From the NCBI GenBank assembly GCA_038246345.1, contig JBBRWA010000030.1:1-29433 (forward strand): a stretch of DNA of 29,433 bases, in the 5' to 3' direction. How positions within the stretch are numbered: the stretch's first letter is position 1; the number at the start of each line of letters is the position of its first letter. This document shows, piece after piece, positions 7,381 through 16,300 of the stretch. Both the position numbers and the translations under genes were made by a program. Source of the DNA: M3007 sp038246345 (GTDB lineage Bacteria > Bacteroidota > Bacteroidia > Chitinophagales > Saprospiraceae). The notes below the pieces were generated by a model, which had not been told where the DNA came from, made no database searches, and saw nothing but the letters and a program-made list of their open reading frames with translations.

Positions 7381-8682
7381 TTGGCCAGCAACAATCTTCA
7401 ATCTATAAAAGCCCGTTACGGCATCGTAGGCTCCTCCAAATTGTTGGATGCAGCCCTGGAGACTGCTGCTCGGGTGGCACCAACCGACCTCACCGTGAAC
7501 ATTACGGGCGAAAGTGGGGTGGGCAAAGAGGTGTTCTCAAAAATAATCCATTCACTCTCGACGCGCAAGCACAACGAATTTATCGCCGTCAACTGCGGTG
7601 CCATTCCCGAAGGCACCATTAACTCAGAGCTTTTTGGCCACGAAAAAGGCTCCTTCACCGGTGCTACCGGCGACCGAAAGGGTTATTTTGAAACCGTAAA
7701 TAGTGGCACTATATTTCTCGATGAGATTGCAGAATTGCCACATGATACACAAGCGCTTTTACTGCGGGTATTGGAATCCGGTGAGTTCATCCGAGTAGGT
7801 GCCAGCAAGGTGCAAAAGACCGATGTTCGGGTCATTGCAGCCACGAATGTTGATTTGCAGGAGCGGGTACAAAAAGGGAAGTTCCGCGAAGACCTGTACT
7901 ATCGGCTCAACACCGTGCCCATCAAAGTACCTTCTTTGCAGGAGCGACGAGAGGACATTACCATGTTGTTCCGTAAGTTCGCCCACGATTTCGCGGAGAA
8001 ATACCGCATGCAGGCCGTCAAACTGGACGAGCGTGCCGAACTGGTGCTGGAAAACTACCGCTGGCCAGGCAATATCCGGGAGCTGAAAAACGTAGCCGAA
8101 CAACTATCCGTGCTTTCAGAAGAGCGGCTTATTACCGCAGAAAGCCTGCAAAACACCATGCCTCAGTTGTTCAACCGAAACCTGCCCGTCCCTACCGATC
8201 GCAAAGGTTATGGCGGCAAACACGGTGGCGACTTTCAGGAGCGCGAACTGCTGTACAAGGTTTTATTCGATATGAAAAAGGACATGAACGACCTGAAGAC
8301 CATGTACTACGAATTGGTGAAGCGCAACAACCTGCACATGCCTGAAATCAGTGGAATGCGGCAACTCAGCCCCAATTACCAACAAGGAGGGTATCCCGGA
8401 AATAGTGATGAATTTGAGGAGCGTGAATTTGAGGAGCGCCAGGACTTTTACCAGAACCAAGGTAATGAAAGTGCCCGTCCGATTATCATTGACCAAAGTA
8501 AAAACTCCGGTGGATACGAAAGTGAGGAAGTAGAAGACACGCCGCTAGCGATGGAGGATATCGAAAAGGAAGCCATAAAACGCGCCTTGACAAAATACAA
8601 AGGGCGCAGGAAAGAGGCTGCGGAAGAACTGAAAATTTCAGAGCGCACGCTGTACCGGAAGATTAAGGAATATGGGCTTTAA
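7381..8682 (+). CDS. Sigma-54-dependent transcriptional activator (no receiver domain)
   Basis: 433 residues from a TTG start at 7381; no in-frame ATG exists near the conserved N-terminus. The AAA+ domain (about 15-250) has Walker A GESGVGKE (43-50), the sigma-54 contact loop GSFTGA (90-95), Walker B IFLDEIAEL (111-119) and the sensor-like RWPGNIREL. A charged linker rich in Glu/Gln/Asn (about 280-385) precedes a Fis-type HTH (EAAEELKISERTLYRKIKEYGL) at the C-terminus. There is no N-terminal receiver, GAF or PAS domain, so activity is probably controlled by level or by a partner. It should drive RpoN promoters by ATP hydrolysis. In many Bacteroidota this gene sits between miaB and lptE/secG; here lptE does not follow. 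Confidence 0.9.
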   Translation: MASNNLQSIKARYGIVGSSKLLDAALETAARVAPTDLTVNITGESGVGKEVFSKIIHSLSTRKHNEFIAVNCGAIPEGTINSELFGHEKGSFTGATGDRKGYFETVNSGTIFLDEIAELPHDTQALLLRVLESGEFIRVGASKVQKTDVRVIAATNVDLQERVQKGKFREDLYYRLNTVPIKVPSLQERREDITMLFRKFAHDFAEKYRMQAVKLDERAELVLENYRWPGNIRELKNVAEQLSVLSEERLITAESLQNTMPQLFNRNLPVPTDRKGYGGKHGGDFQERELLYKVLFDMKKDMNDLKTMYYELVKRNNLHMPEISGMRQLSPNYQQGGYPGNSDEFEEREFEERQDFYQNQGNESARPIIIDQSKNSGGYESEEVEDTPLAMEDIEKEAIKRALTKYKGRRKEAAEELKISERTLYRKIKEYGL

Positions 8683-8683
8683 T

Positions 8684-8710
8684 AATTTGATAATGGGATA
8701 ATTTGATAAT
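8684..8710 (+). repeat. 27-bp module, copy 3
   Basis: AATTTGATAAT (8684-8694), GGGAT, AATTTGATAAT (8700-8710). It starts one base after the stop codon of the sigma-54 activator. With copy 2 it brackets that gene as an inverted pair. Confidence 0.85.
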
Positions 8711-8741
8711 GATGCGGTCAGTGGGTGCATTGTTAAAAATT

Positions 8742-8776
8742 AAAAGCGGGTGAGGTTGGAACCTTCCCGCTTTTTT
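8742..8776. terminator. Bidirectional terminator between the sigma-54 activator and fecR-like gene
   Basis: AAAAGCGGG pairs with CCCGCTTTT, with an inner AGGTT/AACCT stem, followed by a T-run to 8776. A-rich and T-rich flanks on both sides let it stop the two convergent transcripts. Confidence 0.85.
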
Positions 8777-8817
8777 GTGCTTATAAATTTGTCAATTGCT
8801 TTTGTTTTTATGGTGCC

Positions 8818-9816
8818 TTATCGGCACATCCCACCGCTCAACAGGTATTCTCCGGGCCCAACGACATTCACTTTTAATTGGTAAGCCACTGCCAGTCCTT
8901 CGAGCACATTATTGAGTGATTGCTTAGAAAGCAGGGCACTGTGCGGACAATCGGCCATGGCCTTGTTTGGCAGCGAAATCTTTACGTTGTAAAACTTCTC
9001 CAGATCGAGCAGGACTTGAGACAGTGGGGTTTTGACAAACTCCAAGCCGCCGGTTTGCCACGACAATTCATTGAGGGATGTCTTATTGGACACCCGCAGC
9101 GTACCGGCATTGCGGTCAAATACTGCTACTTGGTTGGCTTGCAACACAGGGCTTTTGACACCACTTTCAAGGATATACTGAACATTACCGGAGCGTACCA
9201 GCACCGTTGTCGCATTTTCTGTTTGTTTCACATTGAACTGTGTGCCCAATACCTCTACGGTGCCATCCTTTTCTAACTCAACCTTGAATGGATGCTGTGG
9301 GTCGTGCGCTACTTCAAAATACGCTTCTCCTTTCAACTTAACCTGCCGTGTTTTTTTACCGTCAAAGGACTTGACATACTCTAGCGAACTTCCCTGGCGC
9401 AGCCATACCTGGGTGCCGTCGGAAAGGGCCAGCAATTGTTTGACTTCTTGCTGCGCGGATGCCACGCTATCGTAGTGTTGGGATGGCCCAAATGTACTAT
9501 AGCCCCAAACTGCGAGCAGCAGCAAAGCCAGTGCTGCGGCGATGCGGAGCAATCTAGTGGAGAAGAAAGACACCTTAATAGTAGGCTGTTCTTCGGCGCG
9601 GATACGTGCCTGAACCTCGGCGAAATCAGCTTCAAGGTTAAGAGAGAATTGCTTTTGATAAGTGCCTGATTTTTCCCAAACAAGGGAATACTCATTTGCA
9701 ATACGCTCATTTTCAGGCGACTGGCTAATCCAATCGCCCAGTAGCAATGTCTCAGCGGCCGTGATGTCGCCACTTAGTTGTTTAAAAACAAGCAATATGA
9801 AATCGTTTTCTTTCAT
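8818..9816 (-). CDS. FecR-family anti-sigma factor
   Basis: 332 residues from the ATG at 9816 (MKENDFILLVFKQLSGDITA); a further 16 upstream residues from 9864 do not look conserved. The cytoplasmic N-terminal domain (about 1-85, with LLGDWISQSPENERIANEYSLVWE) binds the sigma factor. One membrane segment lies at about 91-110 (LLRIAAALALLLLAVWGY). The periplasmic FecR domain has the family motifs LSDGTQVWLRQGSSLEY, VKLKGEAYFEVAHDPQHPF and VEVLGTQFNV. The C-terminal 70 residues (LSQVLLDLEKFYNVKISL onward) match DUF4974. It lies 66 bp downstream of the ECF sigma gene on the same strand. The usual third partner, a TonB-dependent (SusC/FecA-like) receptor, is not downstream. Confidence 0.92.
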   Translation of the reverse strand: MKENDFILLVFKQLSGDITAAETLLLGDWISQSPENERIANEYSLVWEKSGTYQKQFSLNLEADFAEVQARIRAEEQPTIKVSFFSTRLLRIAAALALLLLAVWGYSTFGPSQHYDSVASAQQEVKQLLALSDGTQVWLRQGSSLEYVKSFDGKKTRQVKLKGEAYFEVAHDPQHPFKVELEKDGTVEVLGTQFNVKQTENATTVLVRSGNVQYILESGVKSPVLQANQVAVFDRNAGTLRVSNKTSLNELSWQTGGLEFVKTPLSQVLLDLEKFYNVKISLPNKAMADCPHSALLSKQSLNNVLEGLAVAYQLKVNVVGPGEYLLSGGMCR

Positions 9817-9882
9817 GGACTCTTTTGATTCGATTCCTTGGTTGAAGGTACAACAATAAGACAATCAAGCCGGGCGCATCCC

Positions 9883-10503
9883 CTATCCTAATATGTACCA
9901 TTTTAGCCATAAAATGACAGTCGGCGACAAAACAGCAAGAACTGTAAGCGCTTCCCGCAACACTTTCATGGCTTTTGTAATTTGATTTTCGATGGTTTTA
10001 ACCGAAATACCCAAACGTTCGGCAATTTCCTTATGCGAAAGGTTTTCAAAGCGGCTCAGCGCGAATACTGCCCGGCATTTTTCGGGAAGTGTATCAATGG
10101 CTGCGTGTAAGTCCCGCTCCATTTTCTCTTGGTTCTCCCGAATCGAAATCTCCTGGGCTGAGTTATCGGGCGCATCGGCAAATGTTTCAGTATCCTCAAG
10201 CACGGTGCGGCGCTGCACTTTGAGGTGGTTGATGGCTCGGTTTACGGCAGCACGACGAAGATAAGCCCGCAAAGAGGTGTGAATGTCCAAGTCGGCACGT
10301 TTGCGCCACAGCTCCACGAACACCTCCTGGGCAAGATCTTTGCAAGTGTCTTCGTCTGGCAAAATGCGATATATATCACCGATCAGCAAAGGATAGTGCT
10401 GGTCGAACAACTGCTGCAAGGCTTTTTCATCGCCATCGCGCAGGGCCTCAAGCCATATATTACCAGAATTTTCAGCCAAAAACGATATTTTTTTATTCTG
10501 CAA
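9883..10503 (-). CDS. ECF sigma-70 family RNA polymerase sigma factor
   Basis: 206 residues from a TTG start at 10503; no in-frame ATG precedes the conserved core. Region 2 (about 27-90: ALQQLFDQHYPLLIGDIYR, DLAQEVFVELWRKR, LRAYLRRAAVNRAINHLK) and region 4 (about 138-190: LPEKCRAVFALSRFENLSHK, EIAERLGISVKTIENQITKA) are complete. The C-terminus ends in a hydrophobic stretch (LTVLAVLSPTVILWLKWYIL) that could touch the membrane; such tails occur in Bacteroidota ECF factors. Together with the FecR-like gene it forms a sigma/anti-sigma pair that normally switches on a TonB-dependent uptake system after a periplasmic signal. Confidence 0.95.
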   Translation of the reverse strand: MQNKKISFLAENSGNIWLEALRDGDEKALQQLFDQHYPLLIGDIYRILPDEDTCKDLAQEVFVELWRKRADLDIHTSLRAYLRRAAVNRAINHLKVQRRTVLEDTETFADAPDNSAQEISIRENQEKMERDLHAAIDTLPEKCRAVFALSRFENLSHKEIAERLGISVKTIENQITKAMKVLREALTVLAVLSPTVILWLKWYILG

Positions 10504-10719
10504 AGGTGGCTTTTTTTTATTTCATTCCAAACCAAAATCAAAAAAATAAAGCATTCGACAAATATTATTTTAAAATAAGCGAAAATTCGACAGATTAACG
10601 GGAGAATTGCGCTGTTTTCAAATAATATTTTTTCCAAAAAGAATAGGGGCTGGGGGCAAAGTAATTGTCATTAAGTCAGAAATGTGACAGAACTTAAATA
10701 AAACTGCTTCAGCTAAAAC

Positions 10720-11406
10720 ATGGATACTAAGAACGCATTATACATTTTGGAAAACAGCCCCCTATTTGCTGTATTGAGCCCTGAAGAAAGGACGCTCCTG
10801 CAACGTGGCGCTGTAGTTCAGGCTTATGGAAAGCACGCCGTGCTGTACAAGCCCGGCCAAGCCGCCGACAAAGTTTACTTCATGCTAAAAGGCATTGTAA
10901 AGGTGGCTGTTCACGCCGAGAAGAAAGACATCATTAAGTATGTCGTTCGGCCCGGTGGTTTGTTCGGCGAATCTTGCCTGACAGGCGATAGTGCCCGCCG
11001 TGACTTCGCTTATGCCATGGACGATCAATTGGAAGTGATGGAGCTCCATGCAGATGCTGTTTTGGCGGTAATGCGGGGCAACTTTGCCTTTGCTCAATCA
11101 TTGCTGTACTTCCTGGGTGAGCGATTGCGCTACACTGAAAGCCAATTGGAAAATGTGGTGTTGAAAGATTCTCGCAGCAGAATTATCGAATTCCTGCACC
11201 AAATGGGCCACGAACAAGGCCGCCGCGTTGGTTTTGAGACATTGGTAAAACACAACATGACGCACCAGGATATTGCTGATCTTACCGGCACAAGCCGTCA
11301 AATGGTGACTGCCGTTTTGAACCAGCTAAAACGCTCAAACGTGTTATATTTCAACCGGAAAAAGATCCTTTTCCGCGATTTGAATTCGCTGCCAATTGCA
11401 GTCTAA
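10720..11406 (+). CDS. Crp/Fnr family transcriptional regulator
   Basis: 228 residues. The cyclic-nucleotide-binding-like beta roll occupies about 10-125 (YGKHAVLYKPGQAADKVYFM, GGLFGESCLTGD), followed by the dimer helix (LLYFLGERLRYTESQLENVV) and a winged HTH (MTHQDIADLTGTSRQMVTAV, about 176-195). No FNR-type N-terminal cysteine set is present, and the cAMP pocket is not canonical, so the ligand is unknown. Bacteroidota Crp/Fnr members often control stress or redox responses. It is divergent from the ECF sigma gene across a 216-bp gap and is followed by its own terminator, so it is monocistronic. Confidence 0.93.
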   Translation: MDTKNALYILENSPLFAVLSPEERTLLQRGAVVQAYGKHAVLYKPGQAADKVYFMLKGIVKVAVHAEKKDIIKYVVRPGGLFGESCLTGDSARRDFAYAMDDQLEVMELHADAVLAVMRGNFAFAQSLLYFLGERLRYTESQLENVVLKDSRSRIIEFLHQMGHEQGRRVGFETLVKHNMTHQDIADLTGTSRQMVTAVLNQLKRSNVLYFNRKKILFRDLNSLPIAV

Positions 11407-11450
11407 ATTCGGAACAGTTTTTACTTCATACGATAGAATGGGTTTTGTTT

Positions 11451-11480
11451 AGCGGTGCGCTGTAGCGTGCCGCTTTTTTT
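11451..11480 (+). terminator. Intrinsic terminator after the Crp/Fnr gene
   Basis: AGCGGTGCGC, loop TGTA, GCGTGCCGCT, then a T-run: a 10-bp stem with two G-T pairs, 44 bp after the stop codon. Confidence 0.85.
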
Positions 11481-11601
11481 GTGTAATTGTAGCCGCAAAC
11501 AGACATCTTTTGCTTTTATTAAAAAATATCAAGGCAATTTTCTCTTTATTTCGTTTTTTTGAGGCGCTTTTGAAAATCTACTTGACACGACATCCATTTC
11601 C

Positions 11602-13335
11602 ATGAACACAAAACGACTTTTCTCGCTGCTATCTGCCCTGACTTTTAGCCTTTCTTTATTAGCGCAAACCTTTGTTACCCCCCCTCCTGTACCCGTGCGC
11701 ACCATGGCGGAATGGGAGGAATTGCAGGCAGTTACGATTACGTGGAAGGGCGTTAACTTTTACGGAATTCTCGCTGAAATCACCCGGGCAGCCCGCCTGG
11801 AATGCAAGGTTGTCATCAATTGTGACAACCAAACCGTTGTCAATTCAGCCAAGAACTACCTTGTTTCCAAAAATGTAGATATCAGCAGCAACGTAGAATT
11901 TTTTGTAGCGGCCAACAACACCATTTGGATTCGCGATTACGGCCCCAATTGCGTTTATGCGAATGATGTAGATTCTTTGCTCATTGTGGACTGGCTTTAT
12001 AACCGTCGCACACGTACATTGGATAATGCCATACCCAAAAAACTGGGCGAATATTTTCAGTTGCCCGTTTATTCCACTTCTACGGCACCTTATGATCTGG
12101 TCAATACGGGCGGCAACTTCATGTCGGATGGCTTGGGAACAGCTTTCGCCTCGAAGTTGATTTTCCGAAACAATGACCAAATAATGAATGGGGAAGGTTC
12201 TGATACCAACGATGTGATCGGTACCAGCGACCACACCGAACTGGAAATTGACAATATCCTACAGGAATTTATGGGTATCGATCGATACATCAAGATGGAA
12301 GAACTGCCCTACGATGGCATCCACCATATTGACATGCACATGAAATTGCTGGATGAAGAGACGATCCTTGTAGGTCAATATCCCCCAGGAACCTCTGATG
12401 GGCCACAAATTGAAGCCAATATCCAATATGCATTAGGGCAATTTAAAACCGCGTACGGGCATGATTTTAAGTTGGTACGGGTGCCAATGCCACCTTACAA
12501 CGGGCAACATCCCCCTATCTTTGGTGATGAAGGCCGCTATCCAACCTATGCCAACGCAGTTTTTGTGAATCGCACGATCATCATGCCTTCATACAATAGC
12601 CCACTCGACAATGTTGCAAGGGATACTTTTCAAAAATACATGCCAGGTTATACAATAGTGCCGGTAAATTGCAATGCTATTATTAGCAGCGGCGGCGCGG
12701 TACACTGCATTACCAAAGAAATAGGGGTAAATGATCCCTTGCTGATTACCCACAGTGTGTTGCCTTGTCAGGATCCTACTGCCTTGAGCTATGAAGTTTT
12801 GGGGCAAGTTCAGCATCGCTCTGGTATCGCTTCTGCAAAAGTTTATTATACAACCGATCCCGGCACTACCTGGTTTAGCCTTGATATGCAGGAAGTTACG
12901 GGCGGACTGCCCAATTACTGGAAAGGGAATATCCCAAAACAAGCCATGGGCAGCACCGTTTACTATTATATCGAAGCCGCAGCCAATAACGGCAAAACTT
13001 TGACGCGCCCTTTGACTGCCCCAGCTGGCTATTGGTCATTCTGTGTCAAGCAACTTTCCAGCGCTATTGAACCTATCCGCCTTGAATTGGCCGACATATA
13101 TCCCAACCCTGCATCGGCCATCACAGTTGTGCCTGTGAATTCCAATAAAAAGGCGCAGGGGCAAATATTACTGGTCAACATGCAGGGGCAAATCGTAGAA
13201 ACCATTTTTTCAGGCGAAATTCCAGCGGGCCAGCACAACTATTTTTTCAATGCAGGAAAACATGTTCCTGGAATGTATTTTGTTGATTTTCAAGCAAATG
13301 GAGCGCATATTACGCAGAAAGTGGTGATTCGGTGA
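11602..13335 (+). CDS. Secreted peptidylarginine deiminase-like protein with T9SS sorting domain
   Basis: 577 residues. A signal peptide (1-21) is followed by a PAD_porph/agmatine-deiminase fold with the guanidine-modifying residues D112 (IWIRDYGP), H242 (HHIDMHMK), N318 (YPTYANAVFVNR) and C369 (GGAVHCITKEI). Next, about 390-482, is an immunoglobulin-like domain (VYYTTDPGTTWFSLDMQEVT, STVYYYIEAAANNGK), and last a Por C-terminal sorting domain (about 497-577, starting ADIYPNPA). This order is the same as in Porphyromonas gingivalis PPAD, which citrullinates C-terminal arginines of exported peptides. Cytosolic agmatine deiminases have no signal peptide and no CTD. Whether the substrate here is peptide-arginine or agmatine cannot be told from sequence alone. 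It is convergent with the next gene; the stops are 7 bp apart. Confidence 0.85.
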   Translation: MNTKRLFSLLSALTFSLSLLAQTFVTPPPVPVRTMAEWEELQAVTITWKGVNFYGILAEITRAARLECKVVINCDNQTVVNSAKNYLVSKNVDISSNVEFFVAANNTIWIRDYGPNCVYANDVDSLLIVDWLYNRRTRTLDNAIPKKLGEYFQLPVYSTSTAPYDLVNTGGNFMSDGLGTAFASKLIFRNNDQIMNGEGSDTNDVIGTSDHTELEIDNILQEFMGIDRYIKMEELPYDGIHHIDMHMKLLDEETILVGQYPPGTSDGPQIEANIQYALGQFKTAYGHDFKLVRVPMPPYNGQHPPIFGDEGRYPTYANAVFVNRTIIMPSYNSPLDNVARDTFQKYMPGYTIVPVNCNAIISSGGAVHCITKEIGVNDPLLITHSVLPCQDPTALSYEVLGQVQHRSGIASAKVYYTTDPGTTWFSLDMQEVTGGLPNYWKGNIPKQAMGSTVYYYIEAAANNGKTLTRPLTAPAGYWSFCVKQLSSAIEPIRLELADIYPNPASAITVVPVNSNKKAQGQILLVNMQGQIVETIFSGEIPAGQHNYFFNAGKHVPGMYFVDFQANGAHITQKVVIR

Positions 13336-13342
13336 ACAGTTG

Positions 13343-16300
13343 TCATCGGCTGATGATAAAAGCTTTACTGAACATTTGGGTATTCGGCCCTGTCATTGAA
13401 AGGATATACATCCCATTTGCAAAACCCTTGAGCAAAATAGCCTGTTCTGCCTTATCTGCCAGCAATATTCCCTCCTGAACCATCACGCCATTGACATGTG
13501 TAATCCGGTATCTGAGAAATGTACCAGGAACTGTCTGAACGTTGATTTTGTCTGTAGCAGGATTGGGAAAAATTGACACAGTCGAAAGTTGTTCCGCTTT
13601 ATTTGAACTCCTGTTCTGTGATTCTACCGCAAGTGTTGTAAAGGATGTTTTGGCCACTGGACGCGCATATACACAAGGGTTGGCAGCGATGCTAGGGAAA
13701 ATATCAACAAAATACGTTGTGTTTGGAGCCAAAGGAGACAAGGGAAGCTCATTGTCGCCGCCCCACTCAGCGCCTTCGTATTCCAACGAAACTGGCTCTA
13801 CCAGCGTGCCGTTTTGCCCCCTGGCAATACTGTATTGAACAGTGTATTTAGAAATTGGGAATGTCTCCACATTGTCAACAAAACGGCGGGCGGCATTCCA
13901 GCCAACAACAGCAGAGCGTGTGTCAATATCTTTCACCACAAGGTCAGAAACGGGTGTTAGGAGTTCGCCCTCGCCTTCATTCTTGAATTGATCTCCAGGA
14001 CATGCATCTGGAGCCGGGTGGGTGCACATGTACATCCTTTTGAACACAATACCTATATCCGCCAGCCCTTCGATGGTGATGCGAATTTTTTCGATCCGTT
14101 CTTTGTTGAAAACAGTATTTACGACCCTAAGCCAAATGTTATTGCCGCCTATGGAGTGGTCATTGATGTCAATGGGCATCAACTTGGTGTATTGTTGGCA
14201 ACAGTCGCTCATGTATTCAATGGTGACGCGCCCGGTACCACTGACATAATACAAGTACAAAGCATCTATATACTTTGTGCCATCGAAATCAATGACAAAT
14301 TGTAAAGTTTTACCCGGATCAACAAACAAGCCGAAATTATTGGGTGCTGGGTTGTTTGTCAAATCACTGCAGATAACGGAAGGGTCACTTGGAAGGAGCG
14401 ATTCAAAAAACTGCCCTTCGAGGAAAGACCCAGATCCCCAAGGGTTCTGGGTAATTGTTACCTGCTGCTGGTCGAATGAAGCGGCACAAGCAGCGCAAGT
14501 GGCTGGCTCCCAAACAAAAAAGTGCCTGGTTGGGAGTGGCTGCGTCATGTCTGGCTGGCTGTAGGTAAAAAACGAGGAAGTCCACCCGTTCATGTTGTAG
14601 ACAAAAGGCAGCACCCAAAATATATAACATTCTCCTGGCGACCAATTGAGCCCTGGTATGACAGCGTCTTTGCTGAGGCCCGGCAGCCTGTCGGTAAGCA
14701 GCGTTGCTGCGTGTGGGTCAAATACTGGGCTTATAGCGCCACAAGCTATTTTCTGATAATAGACGGCATAGTAGGAATAGAGCTGCCCTGTGGGGATATC
14801 CCATGTAAGTCGCACGGTGTTGCAACTCATACATGCGGCGTTCAGGTTCAATACGGGCACCACTACCTTGTCGCTTCCAAGCATGGGCTGGCTTACCCGA
14901 AAGTAAATTGGCGTTTCCGTCAAACTGATCTCCGTGTCGCCTAAGCGGATACCATTGATGCGCCAATAATTCCTGGCACTCCCACTACCCGGTGGCGTTG
15001 CAGAAACTTCATCTATCAAACTTGGGTCTATCAGCGTGCGCAACCCATCCTCATCGTAATCAAGCACTTCTATCGCTTGAACCACAGGTTTGGGTTCGAA
15101 TGGATCATTAGTAAACTTTTTTATCAGCACAGCCCCATGATACTGATTTTGATCACAGGCCAAATCTTTGCCATGTGGTACCCAAGCCGCAATGGTGGGC
15201 TTTTCATCAGCCCGATGGGTATACTGGTACATCCGCGGGTCATCAAAAGGCAGCACATCGCCGCTGTTGTCCATAAAAGCTACCTGGTAATCTGAATTTG
15301 TTTTGCTGAACCTGGTGGCATCCAGCACGCTTTTCAGGGTAAGCAGGTGGTACCAGGATTTTTTAGGGGTAGCATCTGTTTCCAAAAGGCCGCAATGGCC
15401 AAACAATCCATCGCCCCGGTCCAAATCATCACCCAATTCATACATAAAGACCTTATCTACCCATTGCCCGCCGCCACGAGCTGCCGAGGCTTCCATAAAA
15501 TATCGGGTAATCCATTGCCCTTGTATCGTTTGTTCGTCAAAGCCACAGAAAGACTCCAACCCCACGGCTGTTGCGCCCTGGGTGTCATATCCGAACTCTG
15601 TGATCCACGTCGGTTTGTCTGCAAAAAGCGAAGGGATGTTCAATTGGTTCTGTTGTCTATCATCCAGTACCTTTTTTATCCGCCCCCGCAAGTCAACATT
15701 GCCGCTCTCTGGAAATGCCCCCTGGCCATTGCCGAAAAATTGTCGCCCCCTATAGAATTGATCCCACTTCGGATTTTGCCCGATTGTTGGATGGTCTGTA
15801 GTGGAATAAAAGTGATAGTTCACAATATCAAAGGGGTAATTGCCAGCCCCGCGCATGTCATCCCAAGCCACCCGCATATAATGCAGGTAGTCTATGCGCA
15901 AATCTGACGTGCCAGCCAGCACAACTTTTGTGTCGGGCGACAGGTTGTGGATGCCCCAATGGGTGCCTTCAAAAATCCCCGAGCCTTTGTTCCCATCATA
16001 CACCGCGCTCAACATCGCTGCATACTGATCGGGGCGGAAATAATATTTAGTCAGGTAAGCAGGGTCCTTTTCCATAGCGGTTCCAGTTACTTGCGTATCG
16101 ATATGGTCGACGGCGTTCCAGGCCGCATCCGGCTCGTTGAATATCTCCATATATTTGACAGATGCCTGTCCAAAACCAAGATAGTCAGGATATTCCACAT
16201 AATCTGCGGCTTCTTGAAGGAAATTTGTCGGAAAACCACCAGATGGCGCAGCCCCATACCGGGCCGCAAAAAGGGAAGCTCGTATAGCCATGGCTTGCCA

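Noticed and set aside
10666..10689. TGTCA-N14-TGACA half-sites upstream of the Crp/Fnr gene
   Set aside because: The spacing does not fit a Crp-type box (N6 between half-sites), and two 5-mers can occur by chance.
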